Origin: Candidatus Cloacimonadota bacterium
GTDB lineage: Bacteria > Cloacimonadota > Cloacimonadia > Cloacimonadales > TCS61
DNA: 33,356 bases
Assembly: GCA_016935235.1 (NCBI GenBank)
Contig: JAFGRJ010000038.1
Span: 1 to 33,356, forward strand
Direction of reading: 5' to 3'
Shown here: positions 8,014 through 18,300 of the stretch, in pieces
How positions within the stretch are numbered: position 1 is the first letter of the stretch
Layout of the letters: the number at the start of each line of letters is the position of its first letter
Position numbers and translations under genes: made by a program
Notes under the pieces: model-generated
Database searches by the model: none
Seen by the model: the letters and a program-made list of their open reading frames with translations, nothing else
Told to the model about the DNA's origin: nothing

Positions 8014-10353
8014 TCACCCGGAGTTTTCACTGAATTTGATCCTGAATTGAGTACCATTTTTCGAGGACATTTCTATATTGCCGTGTATCTGTTTGACAAG
8101 AGTGTTAACAATCTGCAGACCCAGGGTAGATGTATTCTGATAATCTATATCGGCAGGAAAACCGCAGCCATTGTCAGCCACAATGAGAGTATAGTTTTCT
8201 TTGGTATCACCTTTCAGGCTAATGGTTATTTTGCCTTCCTGCTTGCCCTTGAAAGCATGTTTAAGAGAGTTGGATACCAGTTCGTTAACTATCAGACCAC
8301 AGGGAATTGCCTTGTTCAGATCGAGAAAAATATCAGATATATCGAAGTAAAGAGAAAAATGGTCACCTTTCTGAATATAGGTATTATAAAGAAATCGGAC
8401 AAGGGATCGTATATAATCTGTGAAATCGATTTTCTTGAGGTTGGTGGAAAGGTAAAGTTTTTCATGGATAATTGACATTGATTTAACCCGGTTGAAAGAT
8501 TCCTGGAACATCTCCAGTGTTTTCTTGTCCTTGGTATAGCGGGATTGCAATTTAAGCATACTTGATATTATCTGCATGTTGTTTTTGACCCGATGATGAA
8601 TTTCCTTAAGAAGAATCTCCTTTTCTTCCAGGGAAGATTTTATTTTCTTTTCCTGATTCTTTCTTTCTGTTATATCAATAAATAGTGCCGATGTTCCCTG
8701 AAAATCTCCATTATTGAACAATGGCGTGGCACTGACCTGGATGTATCTGGTGATGCCGTTCTTATCAGTAATGAATGTTTCATAACGGGAGGAAATGCCT
8801 TTTCTCCTGAGCTCGGTAAAAGAAATGACCCTGGCCGCTTCCTGAGGATCTGTGAAATCTGCTATGCTCTTTCCCATAAGGTACTCCACGGGATATCCGA
8901 AAATCCTGGCAGCGGCGGGATTAACAAAGGTGAAGACATCTTCTCTGTCAACAATAATAAAACCCTCTTCTAGGTTGGCAATTAACTCACGGTATTCCCT
9001 TTCGCTCTTCTGGAGCTCATGGTTGATTTTCTCCAGTTGAGCAGTTCTTTTCTGTACTTCCGACTCCAGTTCATCACTGAGTTGCCGCAGCATAATATTG
9101 GCTTTATTCTTCTGACGATAACGGTAGTATATGATGAAAATAAATATCATGGCCAGTAGAAAAAGACAGATGAGCAACCATTTGGTAAGATTGTTCTTCT
9201 CAATTTCAAGTTTATATATCTCTATTTCTCTTTCCCTCTTTTCCGCATTGTATTCTATTTCTAACTCGGTAATTATCTTTTCTCTCTCTATACTCTTGAG
9301 GGAATCATCAAGGGTTTTATAGAGTCTATAATTTTCGTAAGCTTTACGGTAATCGTGTTCTCTGTTAAAGAGACTATCCAGGATGGTAGCGCTGAACACA
9401 ATGAGTTCTTTGGCATCAATCTCCCTGGCCAGTCGGATGCTTTCCTCCAGATTGATTCTGGCATTTTCCAGGTTGTTTTCATAAAGGTCCAGTTTACCTA
9501 ACAGCATCAAATTTCTGGCCAGACACCACCGGTTATTCTGTTGACGGCAGAGACGAAGGGAATTTTCTATATATTCTGCAGCCATTACCCGATCACCCAT
9601 ATCCATGAAGGTAATACCAATTGCACTCAGCAGGTTAGGATTGGTCGAATAGGGATCGATCCTGTTATATAGATCCTGAGCTCGATAATAATATTTTATC
9701 GCCTGCTGGTAATTTTTCAGTTTGTGATTAAGCTCTCCCAGGCGGTTATACACCCTTGCCTCACCCTCAAGATTCTTGGTTTCCTGGTATAAATGCAAAG
9801 CCTTTTCATAGTATGACTGAGCTTCATCAGTCTTGGAAAGGATAGTCTTAATCGTGCCGATATTGTTATAAATATAGGCGATATGATCCTTGTCATTGCG
9901 GGACTCGTAAATCAACAGGGCAGCAAGATACTCAGCCACAGCTTTTTCATACGCTCCCTGTAACCAGTAGGAATTTCCAATGCCACTCAGGGCAAGAGCC
10001 TGTTCCTCTTCATCCCTCTGTTTTAAAGCGGAATCCAGAGATTTCTGATAGAATTCCTGGGCAAGGAGAGCATTACTCCTGTTATAATGGATATTACCAA
10101 TTCTGCGGTATACATTGCATAGATATTCGTTTAAATTGCTCTCTTCTATTTCGCTCAGATATTTCTCATAATATAACAGGGCCAGATCAAGTTCATTCTG
10201 CTGGAAATAGGAATCGCCTAATTCTAATAACCCGGTTAATTCAGAACTCTCTTTTGTCCTGTTGACATCAGTGAGGTTTTCTTCAGCAGGTAAGGAATTC
10301 CTCATAAAAACAATAATCAGAATTAATAGGAGATAAATTTTGCCAATTTTCAT
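8014..10353 (-). CDS. Sensor histidine kinase: signal peptide, periplasmic-predicted TPR array, TM, coiled coil, PAS, HisKA_2-type H-box, HATPase
   Basis: MKIGKIYLLLILIIVFM signal; multiple TPR repeats; TM WLLICLFLLAMIFIFIIYY; PAS segment ELIANLEEGFIIVDRED...; EIHHRVKNNMQIISSMLKLQ H-box; NELVSNSLKHAF and DNGCGFP ATP-binding motifs. Confidence 0.9.
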   Translation of the reverse strand: MKIGKIYLLLILIIVFMRNSLPAEENLTDVNRTKESSELTGLLELGDSYFQQNELDLALLYYEKYLSEIEESNLNEYLCNVYRRIGNIHYNRSNALLAQEFYQKSLDSALKQRDEEEQALALSGIGNSYWLQGAYEKAVAEYLAALLIYESRNDKDHIAYIYNNIGTIKTILSKTDEAQSYYEKALHLYQETKNLEGEARVYNRLGELNHKLKNYQQAIKYYYRAQDLYNRIDPYSTNPNLLSAIGITFMDMGDRVMAAEYIENSLRLCRQQNNRWCLARNLMLLGKLDLYENNLENARINLEESIRLAREIDAKELIVFSATILDSLFNREHDYRKAYENYRLYKTLDDSLKSIEREKIITELEIEYNAEKREREIEIYKLEIEKNNLTKWLLICLFLLAMIFIFIIYYRYRQKNKANIMLRQLSDELESEVQKRTAQLEKINHELQKSEREYRELIANLEEGFIIVDREDVFTFVNPAAARIFGYPVEYLMGKSIADFTDPQEAARVISFTELRRKGISSRYETFITDKNGITRYIQVSATPLFNNGDFQGTSALFIDITERKNQEKKIKSSLEEKEILLKEIHHRVKNNMQIISSMLKLQSRYTKDKKTLEMFQESFNRVKSMSIIHEKLYLSTNLKKIDFTDYIRSLVRFLYNTYIQKGDHFSLYFDISDIFLDLNKAIPCGLIVNELVSNSLKHAFKGKQEGKITISLKGDTKENYTLIVADNGCGFPADIDYQNTSTLGLQIVNTLVKQIHGNIEMSSKNGTQFRIKFSENSG

Positions 10354-10622
10354 TAAGGAAAAAGAATTTTATTATTTTTCTTATGTCAATCAGTTTATAA
10401 ATGCCTTGAATATTATTTCATTGTACTGGAAGGGATTGCCCTGATAGAAACTGAACAAAAAGCGACCGGAGTTCAGGGTTATGGTAAAAGGATAAGATTA
10501 TCTAGCCATTTGCTCAACTTCTTAATAAAAGTACAGGATTGTCAACGGAATCAGGGCTTATTTTTTTATTGAGAACTGAGAAATAGCTTGATCTCGGATG
10601 GCATACTCAACTCTGGCTGTAC

Positions 10623-11849
10623 TTAAAGATTACCTTTCAGCAGATTTTCCAGGGGACCTCTGTATTTTGCAGGAATGACATCTTCCATAATTATTTCATC
10701 ACATTCATTAAATAAGGCGAATTTCCCAAGTTTGTTCACGAATTTAGGCAGAACTGTATCAGCTGCGAGCATCTCGGGTTCCAAGAAGACTTTTTTCAGC
10801 ACCAGTATCCTGGTCCTGCGATCAGCTTTGGCATCGAGCCGGGCAACCAGTTTATCGCCATATAGAACGGGCAAGACAAAATAACCGTATGTCCTTTTCC
10901 GGGGAGGCAGGTAGCATTCCAGGGCATAGTTGAAACCCAGAAGAGACTCTGTCCTTTTTCTGAGTATGATAAGATTATCAAAAGGAGATAAAATATGGAT
11001 CAATTTATCCCGAGACCTTTTATTTTCGCAGGACTCCAGAAGGTGAGGAAAAGTGAAATATTCTTTTTCTTTTCCCGGGTTCAGTCCAATGCGGACAATC
11101 TCCTCTTCTTCCTGCATGGCATTTAGGCATGAAAAGATAACTTTTTTTTCGGAACCGGGAAGATAGTCCTTTATATCACTTGCTGTTACTACCCCGTTGG
11201 CAGCGATGGACTTCCTGATGAGAAAACGACCCATTTCTTCCTCATGAGGATAAGTTCTATCTACCCAATCAGGAAGTACTCTGGCAGTAAGATCATAGTA
11301 CCTCTGAAAATTCTTTCTTTCTGTAACCATTAACTCACCCTGCCAGAACAGCAATTCAAGAGCGGTTTTTGCCGGCTTCCAGCCCCACCAGGGACCCCGC
11401 TCCGCGTCCTCGGGATTTGCAAAATCCTTTGAACTCAGGGGTCCTTCGCACTTTATTCTCTCCCAGACAGATTTGATTACGGCACTGTGTTTTTTTCTTA
11501 TCTGCTCCGCCCAGGAATATCTGCCTTCCGCAAAAGCCTTCATCCTGGGCAGATAAAAGCGGTAATCCGTCATTGGCAAATAGGAGGCGGCATGACCCCA
11601 GTATTCGAAGATAAGCCTGTCCTGAGATTGAAGTTCATGCAGCTGTTGCGCGCAATAATCTTCTTTCCTCGTCCACAGGGTATGATGGTGTGCCCGTTTG
11701 ATCACCGAGATTGTATCTATCTGAATATATCCGAGTCTGTCAATGATCTGGATAATACCCTGCTTGCCGGAAGGCAGGACGCTTGCGGGAACCAGCAACT
11801 GTGCAGAAAATATGATATTATGAACTTGGGTGATGGATATTGTAATCAT
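10623..11849 (-). CDS. ycaQ: Winged-helix DNA-binding protein, YcaQ/HTH_42 (DUF1006) family
   Basis: RLGYIQIDTISVIKRAHHHTLWTR, EYWGHAASYLPMTDYRFYLPRM, LSPFDNLIILRKRTESLLGFNYALECYLPPRKRTYGYFVLPVLYGDKLVARLDAKADR. Confidence 0.9.
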   Translation of the reverse strand: MITISITQVHNIIFSAQLLVPASVLPSGKQGIIQIIDRLGYIQIDTISVIKRAHHHTLWTRKEDYCAQQLHELQSQDRLIFEYWGHAASYLPMTDYRFYLPRMKAFAEGRYSWAEQIRKKHSAVIKSVWERIKCEGPLSSKDFANPEDAERGPWWGWKPAKTALELLFWQGELMVTERKNFQRYYDLTARVLPDWVDRTYPHEEEMGRFLIRKSIAANGVVTASDIKDYLPGSEKKVIFSCLNAMQEEEEIVRIGLNPGKEKEYFTFPHLLESCENKRSRDKLIHILSPFDNLIILRKRTESLLGFNYALECYLPPRKRTYGYFVLPVLYGDKLVARLDAKADRRTRILVLKKVFLEPEMLAADTVLPKFVNKLGKFALFNECDEIIMEDVIPAKYRGPLENLLKGNL

Positions 11850-12100
11850 ATCTTTTCATTACCGCAGAAAGCCGGCGTTTCCGGTTGATGTTCTTTTCTT
11901 TTCCAAATTGAAAACCTTCCTGCTGCATATATTTCCTTACTCGCTGCAATCATCATACATAGAGCTGTTTACGTGTTTTCCTGCCTGTTAATATCTGGAA
12001 CAAGAGGAAAAAACGCAACTTCGTAACCCTGTCAGATTCTCGTCAGATGTACCTGAACATTTTCACTTAATCTGGATGATGTGTCAATCATATCATTACG

Positions 12101-12130
12101 ACCTATGAAATTAATCTGTAGATTTCAGGT
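12101..12130. repeat. Imperfect inverted repeat ACCT[at]GAAAT-N10-ATTTCAGGT upstream of the TrmB-family gene
   Basis: Read directly: acctatgaaattaatctgtagatttcaggt; 9-bp arms with a 2-nt bulge. Confidence 0.6.
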
Positions 12131-12157
12131 AAAAAAATCTTGACAGGGTTGATGTGT

Positions 12158-12186
12158 ATGGAGATTGTCGTCTCCATGATGACGAC
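12158..12186. promoter_or_regulatory. Two overlapping inverted repeats (candidate operator or alternative hairpins) upstream of the TrmB-family gene
   Basis: ATGGAGA-ttgtcg-TCTCCAT (12158-12177) and GTCGTC-tccatgat-GACGAC (12167-12186), both perfect; a consensus TTGACA lies at 12140-12145. Confidence 0.6.
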
Positions 12187-12220
12187 GTGCCCTAACTTCC
12201 TGAAACTATAAGGAATTAAG

Positions 12221-13018
12221 ATGAATGCTTTAGTCGGGGATCTGATTAATCTGGGGTTAAGTGAACTGGAAGCCAGAGTATATCTGAATCTTCTCAAAAA
12301 AAAGTATTTTACCGCTACCGAATTGGCTAAGGCATCCAGGATTCATCGTACCCAGATTTACGATATCCTGTCTAACCTTGTCCAGAAGGGAATGTGCGTG
12401 GAGATTCTGGGCAGCATTAAGAAATACGAAGCTGTAGATCCGAAAAGGGTCATGAATAATTTCGCTGCCAATCTGGATGTGAAGAAACAGACAGCCCGGC
12501 AGTTGTCGGAATCTCTCAGCCAGGTATTTTCAAACAATATCAATAATCTCGATCCTCTTGATTTTATCAAGGTGTTGAGGACTCCCACCTCGATTCGCGA
12601 GCATGTCTTCGCATTGATCCAGCAGGCAGAATCTATGGTGAGGGTATTCAATAAACCGCCATATGCCATGAATCCGGCACGTAATGAACCGGAGACCAGA
12701 AGTCTTACCAAGGGAATCAGGCACTGCTGTATTTACGAGGTGGAAGAGGAAACTGCTGCTTTTATTGAAAGGATAGAATATTTCCGGGATCAGGGAGAGG
12801 AAGTTCGGCTTGCCCGAAAACTCCCCCTGAAACTGGTTATCTTTGACAGCAGGTGTGTGGTCATGACCCTTTATCATGCAGGTGAACCAGGTTCTCAGTT
12901 CACCGCCATGTCGGTTGAACATGCTGATTTTGCTCTGGCAATGGCAGATATTTTTGATCTTTACTGGAATAATTCCATGACCTTGGAAGAATACAAGGAT
13001 AAACAGAGGAAAAACTAA
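12221..13018 (+). CDS. TrmB-family HTH transcriptional regulator
   Basis: LINLGLSELEARVYLNLLKKKYFTATELAKASRIHRTQIYDILSNLVQKGMCVEILGSIKKYEAVDP matches the TrmB winged-helix domain; C-terminal PLD-like regulatory domain. Confidence 0.88.
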   Translation: MNALVGDLINLGLSELEARVYLNLLKKKYFTATELAKASRIHRTQIYDILSNLVQKGMCVEILGSIKKYEAVDPKRVMNNFAANLDVKKQTARQLSESLSQVFSNNINNLDPLDFIKVLRTPTSIREHVFALIQQAESMVRVFNKPPYAMNPARNEPETRSLTKGIRHCCIYEVEEETAAFIERIEYFRDQGEEVRLARKLPLKLVIFDSRCVVMTLYHAGEPGSQFTAMSVEHADFALAMADIFDLYWNNSMTLEEYKDKQRKN

Positions 13019-13029
13019 AGGAGACTATT

Positions 13030-14985
13030 ATGAAAGCAACATTATGGTTAATTCTATTGGGGCTTTTACTTGGTAACAGCCTGCTTCTGGCAGTATGGAG
13101 TAATGATCCGTCCAGTAACACTCCGGTCTGCGTTCTACCGGGTTCCCAGGCATTACCTAAAGTAGCCACCAGTCAAAGCGGTGATACTTATATAGGCTGG
13201 TTCTCCAATGAAACTGGCAATTACGATGTAAAATTGCAACGGTTTGACCGCCTGGGGGAAATTTACTGGCAGGATAATGGAGCACTTATCAGTGATAACA
13301 CCTCCATGACCTGGTTGACCGACTGGGACATGAAAGTAGATCTGGAGAATCATGCCATTCTCGTCTTTCAGGATATTAGGGATGAAGGTTTCAATAACAT
13401 CTTTGCCTATCGTATTTCACCTGCGGGAGCTTTCGTGTGGGGGGAAGACGGATTGCAATTGAGTGACAGTCCTGCCTTTGACGTTTCTCCTAAAGTTGCG
13501 ATAACTTCAGAAAACAATGTTGTAGTTGCCTGGCAATCGGATGATGTGGTTATTATGCAGAAGATATCACCGGACGGAACATTACTCTGGGGTGAAACCG
13601 GTATCACGCTGAGTTGTGCCAACACATATTCCTGGCCGCAATTGATCGGTGTTGAAGATGATAATATCATCCTGAAATTATTCGAAGATTCAGGTCCTAT
13701 CTGGTCGCCCACCAGGCATATCCTGGCTCAGAAATTCGATGGTGAAGGTAATGCGGTCTGGGAAGACTTTACGATCATTACCGATGCCGGTGGGATCTCT
13801 GCCTGGACTCAGATCATGGCTCTGGCTCATGACAACAGTAACGGATTTTATATTGCCTGGCATGATGACAGGGATATGGATATGATTTCCAGTGCCTTTG
13901 TTCAGCACGTCAACAGCGAGGGACAGAACATGTTCCTCGAAGATGGTGTGGAAGTGGCAACCCAGGGAGGAAGGCAGAGATTTTATCCGGGTCTCGCTTA
14001 TTTGACGAGTACTGATGAGATATTTGTATTCTGGAATGAAATGGATGCTGCTCAGAATCAGCGGGGAATATATGGTCAGAAATTCGACAACACCGGTAAC
14101 AGGCTCTGGGGTAATAATGGAAAGACAATTATTGAGATCTCTACGACGGATGTTCTCCCGATCGGGGTAAGAGCTTCTCAGAATGAAATCATAGTCGTTT
14201 ACGAACAAGCACATCAAAGTCTGTTTTCTTTGATAAACGCCGTGCTTCTGGATAGTGAAGGCGAATTTATCTGGGCTCAGCAGACGGTGATAATGTCCTC
14301 ATTCCTTTCCGAAAAACTTCATCCTGAAGTGAACCGTTATCATAATTGGCAGTGGATAGCCGTATGGGAGGACAGGCGTTCGGATGATGGCGATATTTAC
14401 GCCCAGAACATTCTTCTGAATGGCGAACTGGGACCGGGAATGGAGCCGCCGCTCAACGTTCAGATAGATCCCGCCACGGCAGAGTTGACCTGGGAAGCAC
14501 CCAATGAAGATGTAGTCATGTACTATGTTTATCTTGATGAAAACCTGGTGGAGATAACATCTGAGCTTTCTTATATTTTTGAGGGCCTGGAGAACGGACA
14601 GGATTATACTGCCGGTGTTTCCGCTTTCTACAATGAAGGGGAATCCATCGTAATCACCGTGGAATTCACTTATAATGGCACGGATGTTGATGAACAGCAG
14701 CTAATGATGCCTGTTACCCGGATAAGGAATTATCCCAATCCCTTCAATCCGCAAACCTGTATTGCATTCAATCTTAGACAATCCGGGAGAGTGGTCCTGG
14801 ATATCCATAATGTGAGAGGGGAATTGATTATGAGAATCTTTGAGGATAATCTGGAAGCTGGAGACCACTCATTTATCTGGAACGGCACGGATCAGAAGGG
14901 ACAGGAACTTCCTTCAGGAATTTACTTCTATCGCCTTGAGGCAAATAAATACATTCATAACGCTAAAATGCTGTTACTGAAATAA
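13030..14985 (+). CDS. Secreted protein: signal peptide, about seven propeller-like repeats, FN3-like domain, FlgD-like/T9SS-type C-terminal domain
   Basis: MKATLWLILLGLLLGNSLLLA signal; repeated QKxxxxGxxxWxxxGxxIS motif; PPLNVQIDPATAELTWEAP FN3; IRNYPNPFNPQTCIAFNL...GIYFYRLEANKYIHNAKMLLLK sorting-type tail. Confidence 0.85.
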   Translation: MKATLWLILLGLLLGNSLLLAVWSNDPSSNTPVCVLPGSQALPKVATSQSGDTYIGWFSNETGNYDVKLQRFDRLGEIYWQDNGALISDNTSMTWLTDWDMKVDLENHAILVFQDIRDEGFNNIFAYRISPAGAFVWGEDGLQLSDSPAFDVSPKVAITSENNVVVAWQSDDVVIMQKISPDGTLLWGETGITLSCANTYSWPQLIGVEDDNIILKLFEDSGPIWSPTRHILAQKFDGEGNAVWEDFTIITDAGGISAWTQIMALAHDNSNGFYIAWHDDRDMDMISSAFVQHVNSEGQNMFLEDGVEVATQGGRQRFYPGLAYLTSTDEIFVFWNEMDAAQNQRGIYGQKFDNTGNRLWGNNGKTIIEISTTDVLPIGVRASQNEIIVVYEQAHQSLFSLINAVLLDSEGEFIWAQQTVIMSSFLSEKLHPEVNRYHNWQWIAVWEDRRSDDGDIYAQNILLNGELGPGMEPPLNVQIDPATAELTWEAPNEDVVMYYVYLDENLVEITSELSYIFEGLENGQDYTAGVSAFYNEGESIVITVEFTYNGTDVDEQQLMMPVTRIRNYPNPFNPQTCIAFNLRQSGRVVLDIHNVRGELIMRIFEDNLEAGDHSFIWNGTDQKGQELPSGIYFYRLEANKYIHNAKMLLLK

Positions 14986-15022
14986 ATTTCATTATCAGGA
15001 AGCAGAATCTGGTTTTGACACG

Positions 15023-15062
15023 AAAAAAAACGCCGTTGTTGATCACAGCGGCGTTTTTTTTT
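15023..15062. terminator. Strong intrinsic terminator (symmetric, potentially bidirectional)
   Basis: aaaaaaaacgccgttgt-tgatc-acagcggcgttttttttt: about 17-bp stem including A/T flanks and one T-G pair, followed by a T tract; 38 nt after the stop at 14985. Confidence 0.92.
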
Positions 15063-15172
15063 GGAAGGTCACTTCCACTGGGAACCAAGATAGGTTAAGA
15101 ACATGGCTGGAAAGAGTTGTATCGTATCTCAGTGTGATGAACCCAATTCAATAAGTTTTTTAAAGGGGTTTT

Positions 15173-15238
15173 GTTATAACTGCTATAAGTTATAGATCGA
15201 GCATGGAATAGTAGAGGGATTAGTATAATAACTTATAG
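15173..15238. repeat. Cluster of AT-rich inverted repeats containing ATAACT/AGTTAT
   Basis: GTTATAAC (15173-15180); TATAACT/AGTTATA (15175-15181/15188-15194); CTATAAGTTATAG palindrome (15183-15195); CTATAAGTTAT vs ATAACTTATAG (15183-15193/15228-15238), all exact. Confidence 0.6.
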
Positions 15239-15334
15239 GCTGAGTAAGTTGATATGCCCAAAGATTTTTTAAATTGACAGAGTATGCTGTTTTCCGGATT
15301 TTTCAGGCGAGTACTTGTAAGAGAGGATATCTTC

Positions 15335-18300
15335 ATGAAACTTCTATTGGTTGCATCCTTGATGATTTTATGGATGAATTTACCGGGTCTCACAATATAT
15401 CATGACAATATTATCCCAGTTATAGAGGATCGTGGGGATTACAATGTAATAGGCTGTGATTCGGGAGTGTTTGCTGATGAACCCGGTAAACCGGCAATAC
15501 CTCTTACGAAAGTTTTTTTTCTGCTTCCGGAAGATGAAGACATAAGATCGATAAATATAATACCTGCACAGACCGAGCATATCACACTGGAGAAGCCACT
15601 GTTCCCGTCGCAGGCTGCAGTTCCGCTGATCAAGGTTAATGATCCCCGTTTCATTCCGCCCGATCCCCTCATCTACTCAGGAACGAAAAGGTATCCGGAG
15701 GAACCCCTTTTTCAACTTGGTTCCGGATGGTTGGGAGATTGCCATATCGGCTTTGTTTCTTTTTATACTGCCAGTTATGATCCCCATGGTTCAATACTTG
15801 AAGTTCCCCGGAGTTTCAGGATTGAAGTAGTTACTTTCCCAATACAACAGGGAATTTCTCTGCCCGATGGTTATGTTTCCCGGATAATCCGGGGCAAGCT
15901 GGGATTGGCAGACAGCAGAAGCAGCGCTGAAAATGTTTATCTGCTGATAACCCCCGAGTCATTTCTGGAACATTATGAGCCTCTGCTGGAATGGCGTTAT
16001 CAACAGGGACTGGCTGTCTATTACATTACCGTGGAAGAAATTCAGAACCAGTTTCAGGGCAGTGATATCCAGGAAAAAATCCGCAACTGTATCATAGATT
16101 ATTACAGCAACACAAGCGTGTCTTTCGTTACTCTTGGCGCTGACGTGAATTATATTCCTGATCGCAAGGTCTTTGCCTTTGACTGTGCGTATGGAGGTTC
16201 CCCGGATGAGAATGATATACCCTGTGATATGTATTACTCATGCTTGAACGGTAACTGGGATGCTAATGAGAATAATGTGTTCGGAGAGGATGACGACGAA
16301 ACAGATTTCTTCCCGGAAGTATTTGTGGCACGTATCCCCGCTAATTCTGCTGAAGAGGTAGATGACTACATTAATCGGCTTCTCTATTACGAAAAAGGAT
16401 ACTGTGATGATTATAACCGTGCCGGAGGGATGTCCATGGAATTATGGCCGGGATCACAGAGTCAGATCTGCCAGCAGTTTATTTATAATACTTATTTCCC
16501 GGATTATTATGATATTAATCTTCTTTACGGAGCAGAAAACAATGTGGACAATGTTTATGAGATGCTGAACCTGAATCAGAATATCGTACAACATACAGGC
16601 CATGCCAGCCGCAATGCCATAACATTACAATCCGGTCATATTACAGCCGACAATCTGTATATGCTGGAAAACGAATATGGCGGATTGTTTTATTCCATTG
16701 GTTGCTGGTCCGCTGCTTTTGATTATCCCTCTATTGGTGAAAAACTGCTGATTACTCCTGAGAAAGGTCAACTTGCTTATATTGGCAATTCCCGTTATGG
16801 CTGGGGTGCCCCCTCCGCTCCTGGTTTTGGTTTCTCCGAGTTCTTTCAGAAAGAATATTTCCGCAACCTGTTCTGGGAAGAAGAAACACTGCTGGCGGAA
16901 GCTAATGCTATTCAGAAAATTGATTTCATACCATATTTTTATGGGACTTCGGTCTATAAATGGATTGCATACGAGCTGAATGCACTGGGTGATTCCTATT
17001 TTAACCTTTACACGGCAAATCCCTCACTGGTTATTGCCGAATGCTTTCTGCAGGACAGTTTGGCAGTAATCAATATCAGTAGCGGTGATTCAGGGCTGGC
17101 CAATATGACGGTAACCTGCGGAGAATACAGGGATTATACCGATGTCAACGGAGAGGTGATTTTGCCTGCTGCTTGTCTGCAACAGCAGATCGTTTTCTAT
17201 AAATACGGATATGAGTGTCTTACAATAGATGAGGGTAATTTCCAGAACAACATCTTCATTGGTAGTATTACCGGAAACCTGCAGGAGGATGGTTATCTTC
17301 AGGGCGAGAGTCTCACCATCGGCTCTGTCCTGTATAATTATACTCCCGACTCCATTGATTTCAACGTGGAATACTCCTGCCCCGCCGAGATAATGATACT
17401 CGGAACAGGTCAAAATCCTGTAAGTATTGAACCTTTTAGCCAGCTTGCTCTCGCGGATCTGGATGTTCATATACTTCCTGTATCTGAATCCCTGCAGTTG
17501 CCTTCAGGCACAGAGATTGATCTCCAGATAAGCATTATTGATATCAATTCCGGCAACTCCTTAACCAGCAGAATCGTTCCGATCCTTGTTAAAGCCCCGG
17601 AACTTGTCCTTAATTCCCTTAATTTTCTGGATCAGTTATTTCTACCGGGAAGCCAGATATGTTTTGACTTTGAAATCCAGAATCAGGGATTGATGCCAGC
17701 GAATGGACTGAGCCTGACCTTTTTCTCCGATTCTGCCGATCTCGATTTTGAAACACCGTTTTTTGATATTTATCTATGGCTTGATCCCGGTGAATCTGTA
17801 TGTTTAAGTAATAAAATTTTTCTTCCCCAGGAAGCAACTTCTGGCGATGTTTTGTCCATCGGACTGGAGATGGATACGAACTGTCAAGAACAGAACTATG
17901 ATTTTTCCCGTATCCTGGCATTACCAATAGGTGAAGCTGGTTTTAACGATGATTTTGAGAATGGATTCACCTGGGATTCAGACGATTTCTGGCAATTAGT
18001 CGATACTTATGCTCACAGTGGGAATTACAGCCTGTCCTGTCGTCCAGAATCAACAGGGGAATATAACGCAGCCACCCCCGTGTTTGTCTATATGCCATCC
18101 CAGGAGTTAGGTTTCTGGTATAAATACAGGATGCCAATGTATGGGGAAGATGGCGTATATTTCCTGCTGGATTGCGCAGGTCAGACCGACACATTATTGT
18201 TCCTGGGAGCAGGGGGTGCTCTGTCGGATGAAAAGAGACCTGTCCTGGCATATATCGAAAGTGATTGGGCAGAATATAAGATAAACCTCGATGAATACCT

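Noticed and set aside
12031-12048. Direct repeat GTCAGAT x2 with 11-bp period
   Set aside because: Short repeat, about 170 bp from the nearest start, likely chance.
13690-14217. 175-aa minus-strand ORF antisense to the propeller protein
   Set aside because: Composition and lack of start context suggest a shadow ORF of the plus-strand gene.
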